Shown: positions 18,799-27,176 of the stretch, piece by piece
Numbering within the stretch: position 1 is the stretch's first letter
How the letters are laid out: each line of letters begins with the position of its first letter
Source: Alteromonadaceae bacterium
GTDB lineage: Bacteria; Pseudomonadota; Gammaproteobacteria; Enterobacterales; Alteromonadaceae
Direction: 5' to 3'
DNA: 56,881 nt
NCBI GenBank assembly: GCA_013216015.1
Contig: JABSOI010000041.1
Coordinates: 1-56,881 of the forward strand
Notes under the pieces: model-generated
Told to the model about the DNA's origin: nothing
Seen by the model: the letters and a program-made list of their open reading frames with translations, nothing else
The model's database searches: none
Made by a program: the position numbers and the translations under genes

Positions 18799-18955
18799 TA
18801 CCCGTAATCATTCAATATGCAGGTTTTAAAGCGTTTTAAAAGATTATCTACTGCGTTGCTTTCATTCCCAATAGCCAGCTATGGCTCAATCAAGCGCCTT
18901 TTAGATAAACTTTTAAATTCACCTCAAATTCCTGCATCTTGAATGACCACGGGTA
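18799..18955. mobile_element. 157-bp TACCC...GGGTA element, type B copy 1
   Basis: It begins TACCCGTAATCATTCAATAT and ends GAATGACCACGGGTA, flanked by TA on both sides. The inside differs from type A (AATAGCCAGCTATGGCTCAA region), but the ends and the stretch AATTCACCTCAAATTC are shared. It lies in the gap between ccoP and ccoH and does not interrupt a gene. Together with the hairpin and the type C repeat it explains most of 18567-19048. Confidence 0.88.
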
Positions 18956-19048
18956 TAGCATCAATGAATTTCAGATGGTTCATCGCCCTCAGAACTTTTA
19001 TTATAATTGGCATATTGCTTGCCCTACTCAAACACGAAGTTAAATTTA

Positions 19049-19558
19049 ATGAATACACCCTGGTACAAAGAACCCATAGCTTGGTTAGTTTTTTTTCTGC
19101 CATTCTCAACCGTCGTAGCTAGTATTGCCACTTATATTATTGCTAATACAAACCCGGATACTTTAGTGGTTGGCGAATATTACAAAGAGGGTAAATCAAT
19201 TAATCTTCAGGTTTCTAAAGTGAAACTTGCTCAAAAATTAGGGATGCGTTTTAGCCTTCAAATGACTAAAAACAACTTGCTGATAAAACCTACCGGGATA
19301 GAAAAAATATTTCCTGTATTGAATATAAGTTTTCATCACCCTACCCTTGAAAATAAAGATTTTTCCCTTGCTTTAACACCTGATGGCAATGGTTTTTTTA
19401 GACATCATTTTGAAAACGATGTTTCAGGTAAATGGCATATTACCCTTACACCTTTTCAAAAACATTGGAAAATTCAAAGTACCATTTACTTAGAAAAAAG
19501 TTCCTTAGAGCAAAATCATATTATCGACCTGATCCCTGATCCTGTTCAAGCGCACTGA
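19049..19558 (+). CDS. ccoH: CcoH/FixH-like cbb3 oxidase assembly protein
   Basis: The start is placed at ATG 19049, giving MNTPWYKEPIAWLVFFLPFS, the usual FixH opening, instead of the longer frame from 19007. A single membrane segment (AWLVFFLPFSTVVASIATYI) is followed by NPDTLVVGEYYKEGKSIN, the conserved D.LV...YY..G motif, and a beta-rich periplasmic domain. FixH/CcoH helps assemble and stabilise the cbb3 complex. It heads the ccoH-ccoI-ccoS group; ccoI starts 11 bp later. No ccoG gene is present next to it. Confidence 0.9.
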   Translation: MNTPWYKEPIAWLVFFLPFSTVVASIATYIIANTNPDTLVVGEYYKEGKSINLQVSKVKLAQKLGMRFSLQMTKNNLLIKPTGIEKIFPVLNISFHHPTLENKDFSLALTPDGNGFFRHHFENDVSGKWHITLTPFQKHWKIQSTIYLEKSSLEQNHIIDLIPDPVQAH

Positions 19559-19569
19559 CATCAAAAGTA

Positions 19570-21984
19570 ATGTCAAAAAATTGCTTTCATTGCAGTGAAT
19601 TAATTCCAAACGGGGTTGATCTAACAGTAACTATAAATAAAATTGCACAGCCAATGTGTTGTATTGGCTGTCAAGCAGTTGCACAAGTAATAGTAACAAA
19701 TGATCTTACTGAATATTATCGCTTCAGAAGTGAACCTGCACAAAAAGGTGCAAAATTAATACCCAGACAATTAGAGCGTAATCAATTATTAGACGATGAC
19801 AGTCTGCAAAACGAATTCACTTATACTATTGATGACGCAGATAATAAAGACAAAAAAAGCAAACTAAAAGAAACAATATTATCTATAGACGGTATGAGTT
19901 GCGCGGCCTGTGCCTGGTTAATTGAAATGCAGACAGCCAAAATTAACGGCGTTATTCAAATTAGCGTTAATGCCACAACTCAGCGCGCAACAATAAGATG
20001 GCAAAGTGAAAAACTTAAACTCAGTGATATTATCAGCGCGATAGCAAACATTGGTTATCAGGCTTTACCTTTTAAAGCCCGTACCGCAGAACAGGCAAAT
20101 ATTAAGCAAAGTAAACGCTTTATTAAACGCCTGGGCATTGCCGGCATTTTAATGATGCAAGTATTGATGATCGCCATCGGGCTTTATTTCGGTGCGTTTT
20201 CCAACATGGCTGCATACAATCTGGTTTATTTACGCTGGACCAGTCTGTTACTTACCTTACCCATTGTTACTTATTGCGCTTTGCCTTTTTATACCAGCGC
20301 TACCAGAACGCTGAAATCTAAACGTTTATCAATGGACGTTCCTGTATCAATCGCTATTATCCTTGCCTTCATTGCCAGTACCTGGGCAACAATAAGCCAA
20401 CAAGGCGAAGTTTATTTTGAATCAGTGGCAATGTTTACCTTTTTATTATTGATCGGTAAATTTCTGGAATTCAGAGCTCGCGCCCGCGCTGCTGAAGTTT
20501 CTGCAAACTTACTGAAACTTATGCCAATGGCGGCAACTAAAATAGTTAATGAAAAAGAAGTGTTAATTGCTGCTAAAAAACTTATGCCCAAAGATGTAGT
20601 GCTGATTAAACCCGGCGAAGTTGTACCGGCTGATGGAATTATAATGACAGGAAGCAGCCAGCTAAATGAAGCCATGTTATCAGGTGAACAATTACCGATA
20701 GACAAAACCTCAGGTGAGCAAGTATTTGCAGGAACAATAAATGGCGATGGCAATTTAAGCATTGAAGTAAAACATTCAAGCAATCACTCTTTCTTAAGCC
20801 AATTAATTCGTTTAAGCGAGTCATCACAAGCACATAAACCTAAGCTTGCCCTTTTGTCTGACAAAATTGCACAATACTTTGTTGCCGTCATTTTAGTTAC
20901 AGCAATAGCAACCGCAATTTATTGGCAACAACAACAACTGCCAGAGCAAGCTTTTTGGATAACTTTATCGGTATTAGTGGCAACCTGCCCTTGCGCTTTA
21001 TCATTAGCAACACCAACCGCTCTTACTTGTGCAACTACCAGATTAAACCGCTCTGGTATCATGATAAAATCAAGCCATGTAATGGAAACGATCCCTAAAA
21101 TTGATTGCATTGCTTTTGATAAAACAGGCACATTAACTTCTGGCGAATTTGTTATTAGCAACGTGTTGGTTATTGATAAAAGTTACAATGAAAAAAAAGT
21201 ACTGGCAATAGCCTCTGCTTTAGAATCTTATTCTGAACATCCATTAGCAAAAGCCTTTAACCCCTACAGAGATTTCACTTACAAGAATGAAAATGTCATT
21301 GTTCATTCAGGATCAGGTGTATCTGGCATTGTAAAGCAAAAGTCAGTAAAAATAGGTAAAGCCAGCTGGTTGCTTAATGGTGTTTTACTTGAAAAATATC
21401 AAGATGCCCAATGTGTTCTCGTTGAAAATGATCAGCTTATCGCCGTATTTTATTTAGAAGATAAAATACGGGACGATGCTGAAGACTTACTTAATTATTT
21501 CAGCAAAAACAACATTAAAACTTTAATGCTCTCAGGTGATAACCCGCATGGCTGTAATAAAATATCAAATCAACTGGTACTTGATGAAGTTAGAAGCAAT
21601 TTAAGTGCACAAAATAAAATGGCGATAATAAAAGATGAACAACAAAGCTTAACGGTCGCCATGGTGGGTGATGGAGTTAACGATACACCTGTTTTCGGTG
21701 CATGCCATGTTTCTATTGCAATGGGAAGTGGAACCGACATAGCTAAAAATGTGGCTGATGTTATTTTGTTGAATAACAAACTCAGCAATGTAAAAAAACT
21801 GCGTGAAATTGCTCAAAAAACTCGTTCCATTATTTGGCAAAACTATTGCTGGGCTTTTGGTTATAATGCACTTATTTTACCGCTTGCCGTTACAGGTTAT
21901 GTTACTCCTTACATGGCGGTAATTGGAATGTCGGCAAGTTCTATACTGGTGATCACTAACTCTTTACGCCTGTTGAACAAATGA
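19570..21984 (+). CDS. ccoI: Copper P1B-type ATPase for cbb3 oxidase assembly
   Basis: This 804-aa protein has an N-terminal Cys-rich metal site (CFHC at 5-8, CCIGC at 30-34) and then an HMA domain with GMSCAAC near residue 115. Eight membrane segments follow, with the CPC metal channel (CPCALSLATP) near residue 473, the phosphorylation motif DKTGTLT near 517 and the hinge GDGVNDTP near 700. FixI/CcoI exports Cu to the periplasm for the CuB centre. It belongs to the CopA2-like group, needed for oxidase maturation and not for general copper resistance. Confidence 0.96.
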   Translation: MSKNCFHCSELIPNGVDLTVTINKIAQPMCCIGCQAVAQVIVTNDLTEYYRFRSEPAQKGAKLIPRQLERNQLLDDDSLQNEFTYTIDDADNKDKKSKLKETILSIDGMSCAACAWLIEMQTAKINGVIQISVNATTQRATIRWQSEKLKLSDIISAIANIGYQALPFKARTAEQANIKQSKRFIKRLGIAGILMMQVLMIAIGLYFGAFSNMAAYNLVYLRWTSLLLTLPIVTYCALPFYTSATRTLKSKRLSMDVPVSIAIILAFIASTWATISQQGEVYFESVAMFTFLLLIGKFLEFRARARAAEVSANLLKLMPMAATKIVNEKEVLIAAKKLMPKDVVLIKPGEVVPADGIIMTGSSQLNEAMLSGEQLPIDKTSGEQVFAGTINGDGNLSIEVKHSSNHSFLSQLIRLSESSQAHKPKLALLSDKIAQYFVAVILVTAIATAIYWQQQQLPEQAFWITLSVLVATCPCALSLATPTALTCATTRLNRSGIMIKSSHVMETIPKIDCIAFDKTGTLTSGEFVISNVLVIDKSYNEKKVLAIASALESYSEHPLAKAFNPYRDFTYKNENVIVHSGSGVSGIVKQKSVKIGKASWLLNGVLLEKYQDAQCVLVENDQLIAVFYLEDKIRDDAEDLLNYFSKNNIKTLMLSGDNPHGCNKISNQLVLDEVRSNLSAQNKMAIIKDEQQSLTVAMVGDGVNDTPVFGACHVSIAMGSGTDIAKNVADVILLNNKLSNVKKLREIAQKTRSIIWQNYCWAFGYNALILPLAVTGYVTPYMAVIGMSASSILVITNSLRLLNK

Positions 21985-22022
21985 GGGAAAATCAGTGAGA
22001 GTACATAAATGAGAGTGCTAAA

Positions 22023-22280
22023 ATGAGCATCATCTACATCCTAATTCCAATTGCTATATTACTGACAGCTATTGGCATTTATATTTTTTTCTGGGCAGTA
22101 AAAACAGATCAGTTTGATGATCTTGAAAAACAAGGCATGAGTATTCTATTTGATGATGACGTTAAAACTAAAGACAATGAAAACCTTGAAGATGACGCTG
22201 ATAACCTCATTAACAATCAAGCCATTGAGTCCGAACAAAAAAAAATCAATAAAGAATCAATAAACAATCATGAGCATTGA
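22023..22280 (+). CDS. ccoS: cbb3-type oxidase assembly protein CcoS
   Basis: This 85-aa protein has one N-terminal membrane segment (IIYILIPIAILLTAIGIYIF) and then FFWAVKTDQFDDLEKQGMSI, the signature of CcoS (FixS). The rest is an acidic tail longer than usual. It is needed for cofactor insertion into CcoN. Its 3' end overlaps the following gene by 11 bp. Confidence 0.94.
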   Translation: MSIIYILIPIAILLTAIGIYIFFWAVKTDQFDDLEKQGMSILFDDDVKTKDNENLEDDADNLINNQAIESEQKKINKESINNHEH

Positions 22281-23010
22281 TTTATTTTCAGCTTTTATCA
22301 TAGGCTTGCTGGGCTCTGGTCATTGCATTGGCATGTGCGGTGGAATTACCACTATGTTAACCTCTGCCCTGCCAACGCAAAATTTATTAGATAGCGCATC
22401 ACCTGCCAATTATTCACCTGGCAATTATTCACCTTACAAACATACCCCAAAAAAGTATTCCAACATATTACTCGCATGCTGTTATAACTTCGGCAGGATC
22501 ACTTCTTACGCATTTATCGGCGCAATTGTCGGCTTCACAGGTTCAATAGCCGCAAAAAATATTGGCGTACCTTTGGCGGGTTTAAGGTTAATAGCCGGTA
22601 TTTTTTTAATTTTATTAGGCTTATATTTGGGTCAATGGTTAATGTGGCTTAATAAAATTGAGCTTATAGGCAAAATATTATGGAAAATTATTTCTCCCTA
22701 CAGTAAAAAATTTATCCCGGTAAATTCACCACAAAAAGCGATAGGTTTAGGGTTGTTATGGGGCTGGTTACCTTGCGGATTAGTTTATTCAACCTTAACC
22801 TGGTCTTTAGCCAGCGGTAATGCACTTTCAGGAGCAGCAATAATGGCATGTTTTGGTTTAGGCACATTACCAGCGTTAATGACTATGTCTATTGGCGTAG
22901 TAAAATTCAAAGACCTGGTTATCCAACCTGTATTTCGTAAAGTCATGGCAATATGCATTATATTTTATGGAATATATTGTACATTTGTTGCATATTCCCT
23001 GTTGTTCTAA
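22270..23010 (+). CDS. TauE/SafE-like membrane protein of the cbb3 cluster
   Basis: This 246-aa protein has about six membrane segments. It carries the motif LLGSGHCIGMCGGITTML near the start and later WGWLPCGLVYSTLTWSLA with ACFGLGTLPAL. Members of this subfamily sit after ccoS in Shewanella, Vibrio and relatives and are annotated as sulfite exporter TauE/SafE or cytochrome biogenesis protein. The conserved HCxGMCGG and PCG Cys suggest metal or thiol chemistry. A role in copper delivery to the oxidase is plausible but inferred. It overlaps ccoS, so it is translated with it. Confidence 0.88.
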   Translation: MSIDLFSAFIIGLLGSGHCIGMCGGITTMLTSALPTQNLLDSASPANYSPGNYSPYKHTPKKYSNILLACCYNFGRITSYAFIGAIVGFTGSIAAKNIGVPLAGLRLIAGIFLILLGLYLGQWLMWLNKIELIGKILWKIISPYSKKFIPVNSPQKAIGLGLLWGWLPCGLVYSTLTWSLASGNALSGAAIMACFGLGTLPALMTMSIGVVKFKDLVIQPVFRKVMAICIIFYGIYCTFVAYSLLF

Positions 23011-23011
23011 T

Positions 23012-23025
23012 ATGATTTACATCAA
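23012..23025 (+). promoter_or_regulatory. FNR-like box upstream of the broken fnr gene
   Basis: ATGATTTACATCAA differs from TTGAT-N4-ATCAA at one base. It lies 27 bp before the ATG of the fnr relic, where autoregulatory FNR sites are often found. The site outlived the gene it would have controlled. Confidence 0.5.
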
Positions 23026-23051
23026 TAAATTATATAGATATCAAAGTGTTT

Positions 23052-23416
23052 ATGAACATTCACCAGTGCCCTGGCCAGAAACATACCCATTGTCAAAACT
23101 GTAGCATAAGTTAATTATGTCTGCCTTTTTCTCTTAATAGACAAGCGTTAGAGACTCTGGATAAAATTATCAAACGCAAACGTCTATAGACAAAGGTGAA
23201 GAACGCTTAGCAACCTTTCTGCTGTCATTAAGCACCCGATATCATGCCCGTAGTTTATCTTCAACAGAGTTTCGTTTAGCGATGACCTGCAGCGATATTG
23301 GTAATTATATTAGTTTAACCGTTGAAACCATCAGCCGATTTGTAAGGCTATTCCACGTAATAAAATGCTTAGGTTTCAATAAATATAAATTTATTAACGG
23401 AATTGGCATTACTTAA
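23052..23416 (+). pseudogene. fnr: fnr (etrA-like) pseudogene with its sensory domain deleted
   Basis: From ATG 23052 the frame reads MNIHQCPGQKHTHCQNCSIS, then TAA 23112-23114 in place of Gln, then [19 protein letters not shown]: the FNR iron-sulfur Cys region. A stop follows after KRKRL. In another frame [20 protein letters not shown] continues with [20 protein letters not shown] and [16 protein letters not shown], the FNR dimer-end and helix-turn-helix. About 110-120 residues, the whole cyclic-nucleotide-like domain, are missing between them. At least two independent lesions (nonsense, deletion with frameshift) show that this copy is dead. Confidence 0.88.
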
Positions 23417-23488
23417 ATTTGATTTAAAACAAATATTAATCATAATCATTAATGCATGATCTATTTATTCATTTAAGTGAGGAATTCA

Positions 23489-24415
23489 ATGGAAAAGTAT
23501 CAAAAAATACTTGTGGTTATTGATCCGTCAACAGAGCACCAAAAAGCGCTTGATCGGGCAATAACACTGGCAAAACATACCAAAGCAAATATTACTGCAT
23601 TTTTAACCATTTTTGATTTTTCATATGAAATGACCACTATGCTGTCAAGTGATGAACGTGAGATCATGCGTAAATCAGTGGTTAATGATCGAAAAAATTG
23701 GCTGAACGACTTACTTCATGAAATTGAACATGACGGCATTGATATAAATTGCAAAGTAGTCTGGCATAACAGACCTTTTGAACCCATAATCAACGAAGTT
23801 ATTGAGCAAAAATACGATATAGTGATCAAAGGCACCCATCAACACGATAAGTTGAAATCTGTCATTTTTACCCCTACTGATTGGCATATATTAAGAAAAT
23901 GTCCTTGTCCGGTATTACTGGTTAAAGATCATGAATGGCCTGAAAATGGTAATATTATTGCGGCTATTAATGCTGGTAGTGATGACAGCGAGCATCATTC
24001 TCTTAACAGACAAATTACCGAAGAAGCCATAAATTTATCAAAAATTATCCGTGCTAATGTACATTTGGTTAATTCATACCCCGGTACTCCAGTAAATATA
24101 GCAATTGAAATTCCTGAATTTAATTCTGATGAATATAATGAAACTATGATGCAACACCATCAGGATGCCATGTTAAAACATGCAAGTTTATTTGATATCA
24201 GTCTTGAACAAACCCATATTAAAGAAGGTTTACCTGAAGACGTTATAGAAAGGCTTTCCAATGAATTAGATGCAGAGTTAGTGATTCTGGGTACAATTGG
24301 TCGTAGCGGTCTGTCAGCAGTCTTTATTGGTAATACTGCTGAGCATGTGATTGACAAATTAAACTGTGATGTATTAGCTTTAAAACCTGAAGGATATATT
24401 TCACCACTGGCTTAA
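23489..24415 (+). CDS. uspE: Universal stress protein UspE, tandem-domain
   Basis: Start ATG 23489 (MEKYQKILVVIDPSTEHQKA) follows GTGAGGA; the frame is open a little further upstream. The 308 aa make two Usp domains: residues 1-150 with KILVVIDP and CPCPVLLVKDHEWP, and 155-305 with NIIAAINAGSDDSEHH and the typical LVILGTIGRSGLSAVFIGNT (GxxGx9G(S/N) nucleotide-binding-like motif). UspE acts in stress survival and motility or adhesion in E. coli. In this group it follows fnr, as here. Confidence 0.95.
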   Translation: MEKYQKILVVIDPSTEHQKALDRAITLAKHTKANITAFLTIFDFSYEMTTMLSSDEREIMRKSVVNDRKNWLNDLLHEIEHDGIDINCKVVWHNRPFEPIINEVIEQKYDIVIKGTHQHDKLKSVIFTPTDWHILRKCPCPVLLVKDHEWPENGNIIAAINAGSDDSEHHSLNRQITEEAINLSKIIRANVHLVNSYPGTPVNIAIEIPEFNSDEYNETMMQHHQDAMLKHASLFDISLEQTHIKEGLPEDVIERLSNELDAELVILGTIGRSGLSAVFIGNTAEHVIDKLNCDVLALKPEGYISPLA

Positions 24416-24445
24416 TCTTAATGATTTAGCTGTGTAAGAAGTATA

Positions 24446-24602
24446 TACCCGTAATCATTCAAAATGCAGGTTTTGAAGCGTTTTAAAAGATTATCTACTG
24501 CGTTGCTTTCAATCCCAATAGCCCGCTATTGCTCAATCAAGCGCCTTTTAGATAAACTTTCAAATTCACCTCAAATTCCCGTATCTTGAATGACCACGGG
24601 TA
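24446..24602. mobile_element. 157-bp TACCC...GGGTA element, type B copy 2
   Basis: It begins TACCCGTAATCATTCAAAAT and ends CTTGAATGACCACGGGTA, with TA on both sides. It differs from the other type B copies at several scattered bases, so it is older than the type A set. It lies just after uspE in non-coding sequence. A fragment TACCCAAACTACATTGAATA, like the left end of type F, starts right after it at 24605. Confidence 0.88.
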
Positions 24603-24625
24603 TATACCCAAACTACATTGAATAA

Positions 24626-24649
24626 GTGAGCAGCATTTCTGCTACTCAC
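24626..24649 (+). terminator. Hairpin downstream of uspE
   Basis: GTGAGCAG and CTGCTACTCAC pair around CATTT, followed by CTATTTTTACC with a T-run. It is some 210 bp past uspE because the type B element lies between. It may be the original terminator, displaced by the insertion. Confidence 0.4.
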
Positions 24650-24707
24650 TATTTTTACCAGTGTGATATTTTACTCACTAACTGGGGTCTAAATACTGCA
24701 CCTTGTT

Positions 24708-24852
24708 ATACCAATTGGATTGGCTATGTAGTAGTTAAGTGTTGCTGTTAAAATTTAAAAACCGAGAAGAACACTTGTAGATTTATTCGAGCAATAGCTG
24801 GCTATTGGAAATTTAAACGGCTTAAAATGACAAGTTATTTAATCCAATTGTA
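24708..24852. repeat. ATACCAATTGGATT inverted-repeat element (type D)
   Basis: ATACCAATTGGATT (24708-24721) faces AATCCAATTGTAT (24841-24853) across about 120 bp without coding capacity. The right end touches the stop codon of the metallophosphoesterase gene. Single ends of the same kind are at 29267-29282 and 56346-56360. It resembles the ATACCAATTGGATTAA repeats common in Vibrio and Alteromonadales. Confidence 0.65.
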
Positions 24853-25479
24853 TTATTCCAACGTGAATTTGATCGGTGAATTTATGGGTTTATATCGTTC
24901 TGAGTTAACGCTAGCATTTAAAAATGTTGTATCTTCTTGTTCTATCACACCATAACCCTCATGAATGTGACCGCAAACGTGAACACTAGGTTTGATTTGC
25001 TTAACTTTCCTTAATAGGTCTTCACACCCGACATGTTCACCAGAAATAACTTTATCTAAAACTCCATAAACCGGTCCATGAGTAATAAGCACATCAACAT
25101 TAGTAGGAATTAAATCCCATTTTGCTTTTATATCTTTTCCACGATTCAAATTGAATGCCCAGTTAAAAAACCAAGGCTGCCAAGGTGAGCCGTAAAATTT
25201 ATACCCGTCGATATCAATAGAATCATCTTCTAAATAAATGCCATTAGTTATTATTTTTCTACTTTCTGCATTGCGTCGCTCAAAACACCAATCATGGTTT
25301 CCTGCAATTACTATTTTATATCTATGAGGCAATTCGCCTAGCCAATTGTTAAAGTCTTCTAATTCTTCTAGTTTCCCTCTCATAGTGATGTCTCCAGCGT
25401 GAATCAGGATATCACCATAGGGTATTGCTATATCTCGATACATACCGTGTGTATCAGCTATCGCTACGCAATCAAGCAT
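24853..25479 (-). CDS. Metallophosphoesterase, UPF0046/MPPED-like
   Basis: This 208-aa protein has all metal motifs of the calcineurin-like family: ADTHGMY (D-x-H, residues 8-10), ILIHAGDITMRG (GD), VIAGNHDWCF (GNHD), LITHGPVYGVLD and HVCGHIHEGYG (GHxH). It is cytosolic, with no signal peptide. Relatives hydrolyse cyclic nucleotides or other phosphodiesters; the real substrate is unknown. It is a single gene, with the type D repeat abutting its 3' end. Confidence 0.9.
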   Translation of the reverse strand: MLDCVAIADTHGMYRDIAIPYGDILIHAGDITMRGKLEELEDFNNWLGELPHRYKIVIAGNHDWCFERRNAESRKIITNGIYLEDDSIDIDGYKFYGSPWQPWFFNWAFNLNRGKDIKAKWDLIPTNVDVLITHGPVYGVLDKVISGEHVGCEDLLRKVKQIKPSVHVCGHIHEGYGVIEQEDTTFLNASVNSERYKPINSPIKFTLE

Positions 25480-25948
25480 ATTTATTCCAATATAAAATAA
25501 TTAAAAAAAGGAGGAGTGGAAAACCCTAAAAAATTCCTATTTACATGGTGACAAATCTTTACGCTGAAAACAAACGAAAATTATTGGAAAGTAATCAAAA
25601 GAATCAAAAGGGTCAGTGTAACTTGATCGTGAAATGCCCATTTAAAATCAATCTCAATCCTACTCAGAAACCAAATCACTCATCATTTAATATCCTTAGC
25701 AATGCGCTCTTTTGAGAATGTGTTCATAAAACTGCTTGAGTATTATTTATATGATCTTATTTTTTAAACTTAATTTCAGTATAGGACATTTTTATTGTTT
25801 TTTTACTTACATGTTTTTCATTTGAATAAAGCTAATGGGATTTGGATAGCTCATTTAATGTCGTAAGCATATTCAGGGGCTTAGCTCACCACAGGGATCT
25901 CAATTGAACTTTTTAGTCATCAGTTTTATTTTAATTTGTCTATACTCC
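25480..25948. other. Intergenic region before the ttcA fragment
   Basis: No open frame with family-like features is seen. The sequence includes a purine-rich stretch AAAAAAAGGAGGAGTGG at 25503 and AT-rich DNA without recognisable repeats. The part after about 25925 is the promoter-like stretch shared with the intact ttcA gene. Confidence 0.5.
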
Positions 25949-26006
25949 ACTTTGCTCTATTTAATCAATTCGTTATAATACGCGCCGCCGTATTTTAGGA
26001 TTAAAG

Positions 26007-26207
26007 ATGAGCACTGCTTCTTTGCCACACTATCAACAAAAAAATACCAAAACTAAAACAAGCCAAACACCCAAAATTAAGAATATACAATTACCCAAGT
26101 TAGAAAAACGGCTGCGTAGCCACGTTGGAAAAGCCATTGCACAATACAACATGATTGAAGACGGCGATAAAATAATGGTGTGTTTGTCCGGCGGGAATTA
26201 TGTATAG
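26007..26207 (+). pseudogene. ttcA: Partial 5' copy of ttcA
   Basis: This 66-codon frame matches the first 63 codons of the intact ttcA (27779 on), with about a dozen base differences in 190 by eye. Similarity also runs some 60-80 bp upstream through TCGTTATAATACGCGCCG, the promoter-like stretch. Similarity stops exactly inside the PP-loop codons at GTCCGGCGGGAA (about 26197), after which the sequence is unrelated and a TAG follows. The rest of the gene is absent here. This looks like the left border of an integrated element that used ttcA as target. Confidence 0.85.
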
Positions 26208-26300
26208 GCTTCTTTTTGCAAAGGCTTAATTTAACTTTTTATAGTTTTATCATGGCGTTATCATTTAATTAAATTTTTAACTATATTTACGCAATTTTAG

Positions 26301-26550
26301 TTAGTTTTCCATCGAACCAATCCAAGATAGTTTCGGTTTTACATAAAACCACTCAGCTAGATTTTTATGTTGAACAGAAATAACTAAGGTATCTTCAAGA
26401 TATAATCAGCTCGTGATTTCAATAGAGCTATGCAATATAAATCTAACAAAAAGCTCTGTTCAATATCAGCTTTCAAATTTAAATTAAACATTTCAATTTT
26501 TAATAATATTTGAGCAATATATAGGTATGAAATAACACTACGTGTAGATG
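26301..26550 (-). pseudogene. Unidentified coding relic between the two ttcA copies
   Basis: On the minus strand the frame reads QILLKIEMFNLNLKADIEQS and FLLDLYCIALLKSRADYIL, then after a 1-base slip LEDTLVISVQHKNLAEWFY and VKPKLSWIGSMEN, stopping at 26301-26303. The composition is protein-like, but no start and no known family are seen. It is probably the tail of a gene carried by the lost element. Confidence 0.4.
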
Positions 26551-26772
26551 ATAAAATTTAAAAAGGTTCCATAACTGGGTTGGTTAAATTTAGTTGACCA
26601 AATCACATATTAATTTCCCCGAAATATCGGTTATATTAACAATAAGTCAACGATACATTTTTAGACTAATCTGAAAACAGCTAGGTTTACATTTAATGTG
26701 ACTCAATTCACCATCCATCAAAAAAATTCAATCATTGACAATGTTTTATATTTAAGTGAGGAGGATAACATT

Positions 26773-27176
26773 ATGAATTTAAATTTAGGTAAAGAGCTTG
26801 AAGCTTTTATAAACCACACTGTATCTACCGACATTACCTATACCCATCACCATTCAAAATGCAGGTTTTGATTCGTTTAAAAAACATATTTACTGCGTTG
26901 CTGAATCTTAAATAAGAATAACTTATCCGGCGAATCAGCGTCTTGTAACTATGCTTTTTAATTCACCTCAAATTCCCGCATTTTGAAAGGTAACGGGTAT
27001 ATAACAGCGCTAGCGAATGGGTAAGAGAGGCTATTCGTGAAAAAATCAACAGTGATCTTCAATACAATGAAAAACTTGAAGCCCTGAAAGCCGATATTAA
27101 TATTGGGCTGGATCAAATAAAAGCAGGACAGGTCGTCGAAATTAATTTTGATGAACTAATGAAAGAGACAGATTAG
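26773..27176 (+). pseudogene. ParD-like antitoxin interrupted by a type A element
   Basis: ATG 26773 follows a strong GAGGAGG site and reads MNLNLGKELEAFINHTVSTD then ITY, the ParD ribbon-helix-helix opening. After the 159-bp element the frame goes on as NSASEWVREAIREKINSDLQ and ends INFDELMKETD with TAG at 27174. Removing the element and one TA gives ITY-NSASEWV, exactly the expected ParD sequence (...GRYNSASEVVREALR). With the insertion translation stops early inside the element. It would have repressed the operon and neutralised the toxin. Confidence 0.85.
26841..26999. mobile_element. 159-bp TACCC...GGGTA element, type A copy 2, in parD
   Basis: By eye identical to the copies at 10760-10918 and 30099-30257. 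It is flanked by TA on both sides. It splits codon TAT of ITY in the antitoxin; removal plus one TA restores the frame. Confidence 0.92.

Noticed and set aside
18963-19121. Small frame MNFRWFIALRTFIIIGILLA overlapping the ccoH start
   Set aside because: It looks like a small membrane protein, but it overlaps ccoH out of frame for over 70 bp, has no ribosome site and no known family. It may be the relic of a gene cut by the type B element, but that cannot be supported.
20412-21840. Several 60-120 codon minus-strand frames within ccoI
   Set aside because: All are antisense shadows of a well-supported P-type ATPase gene.
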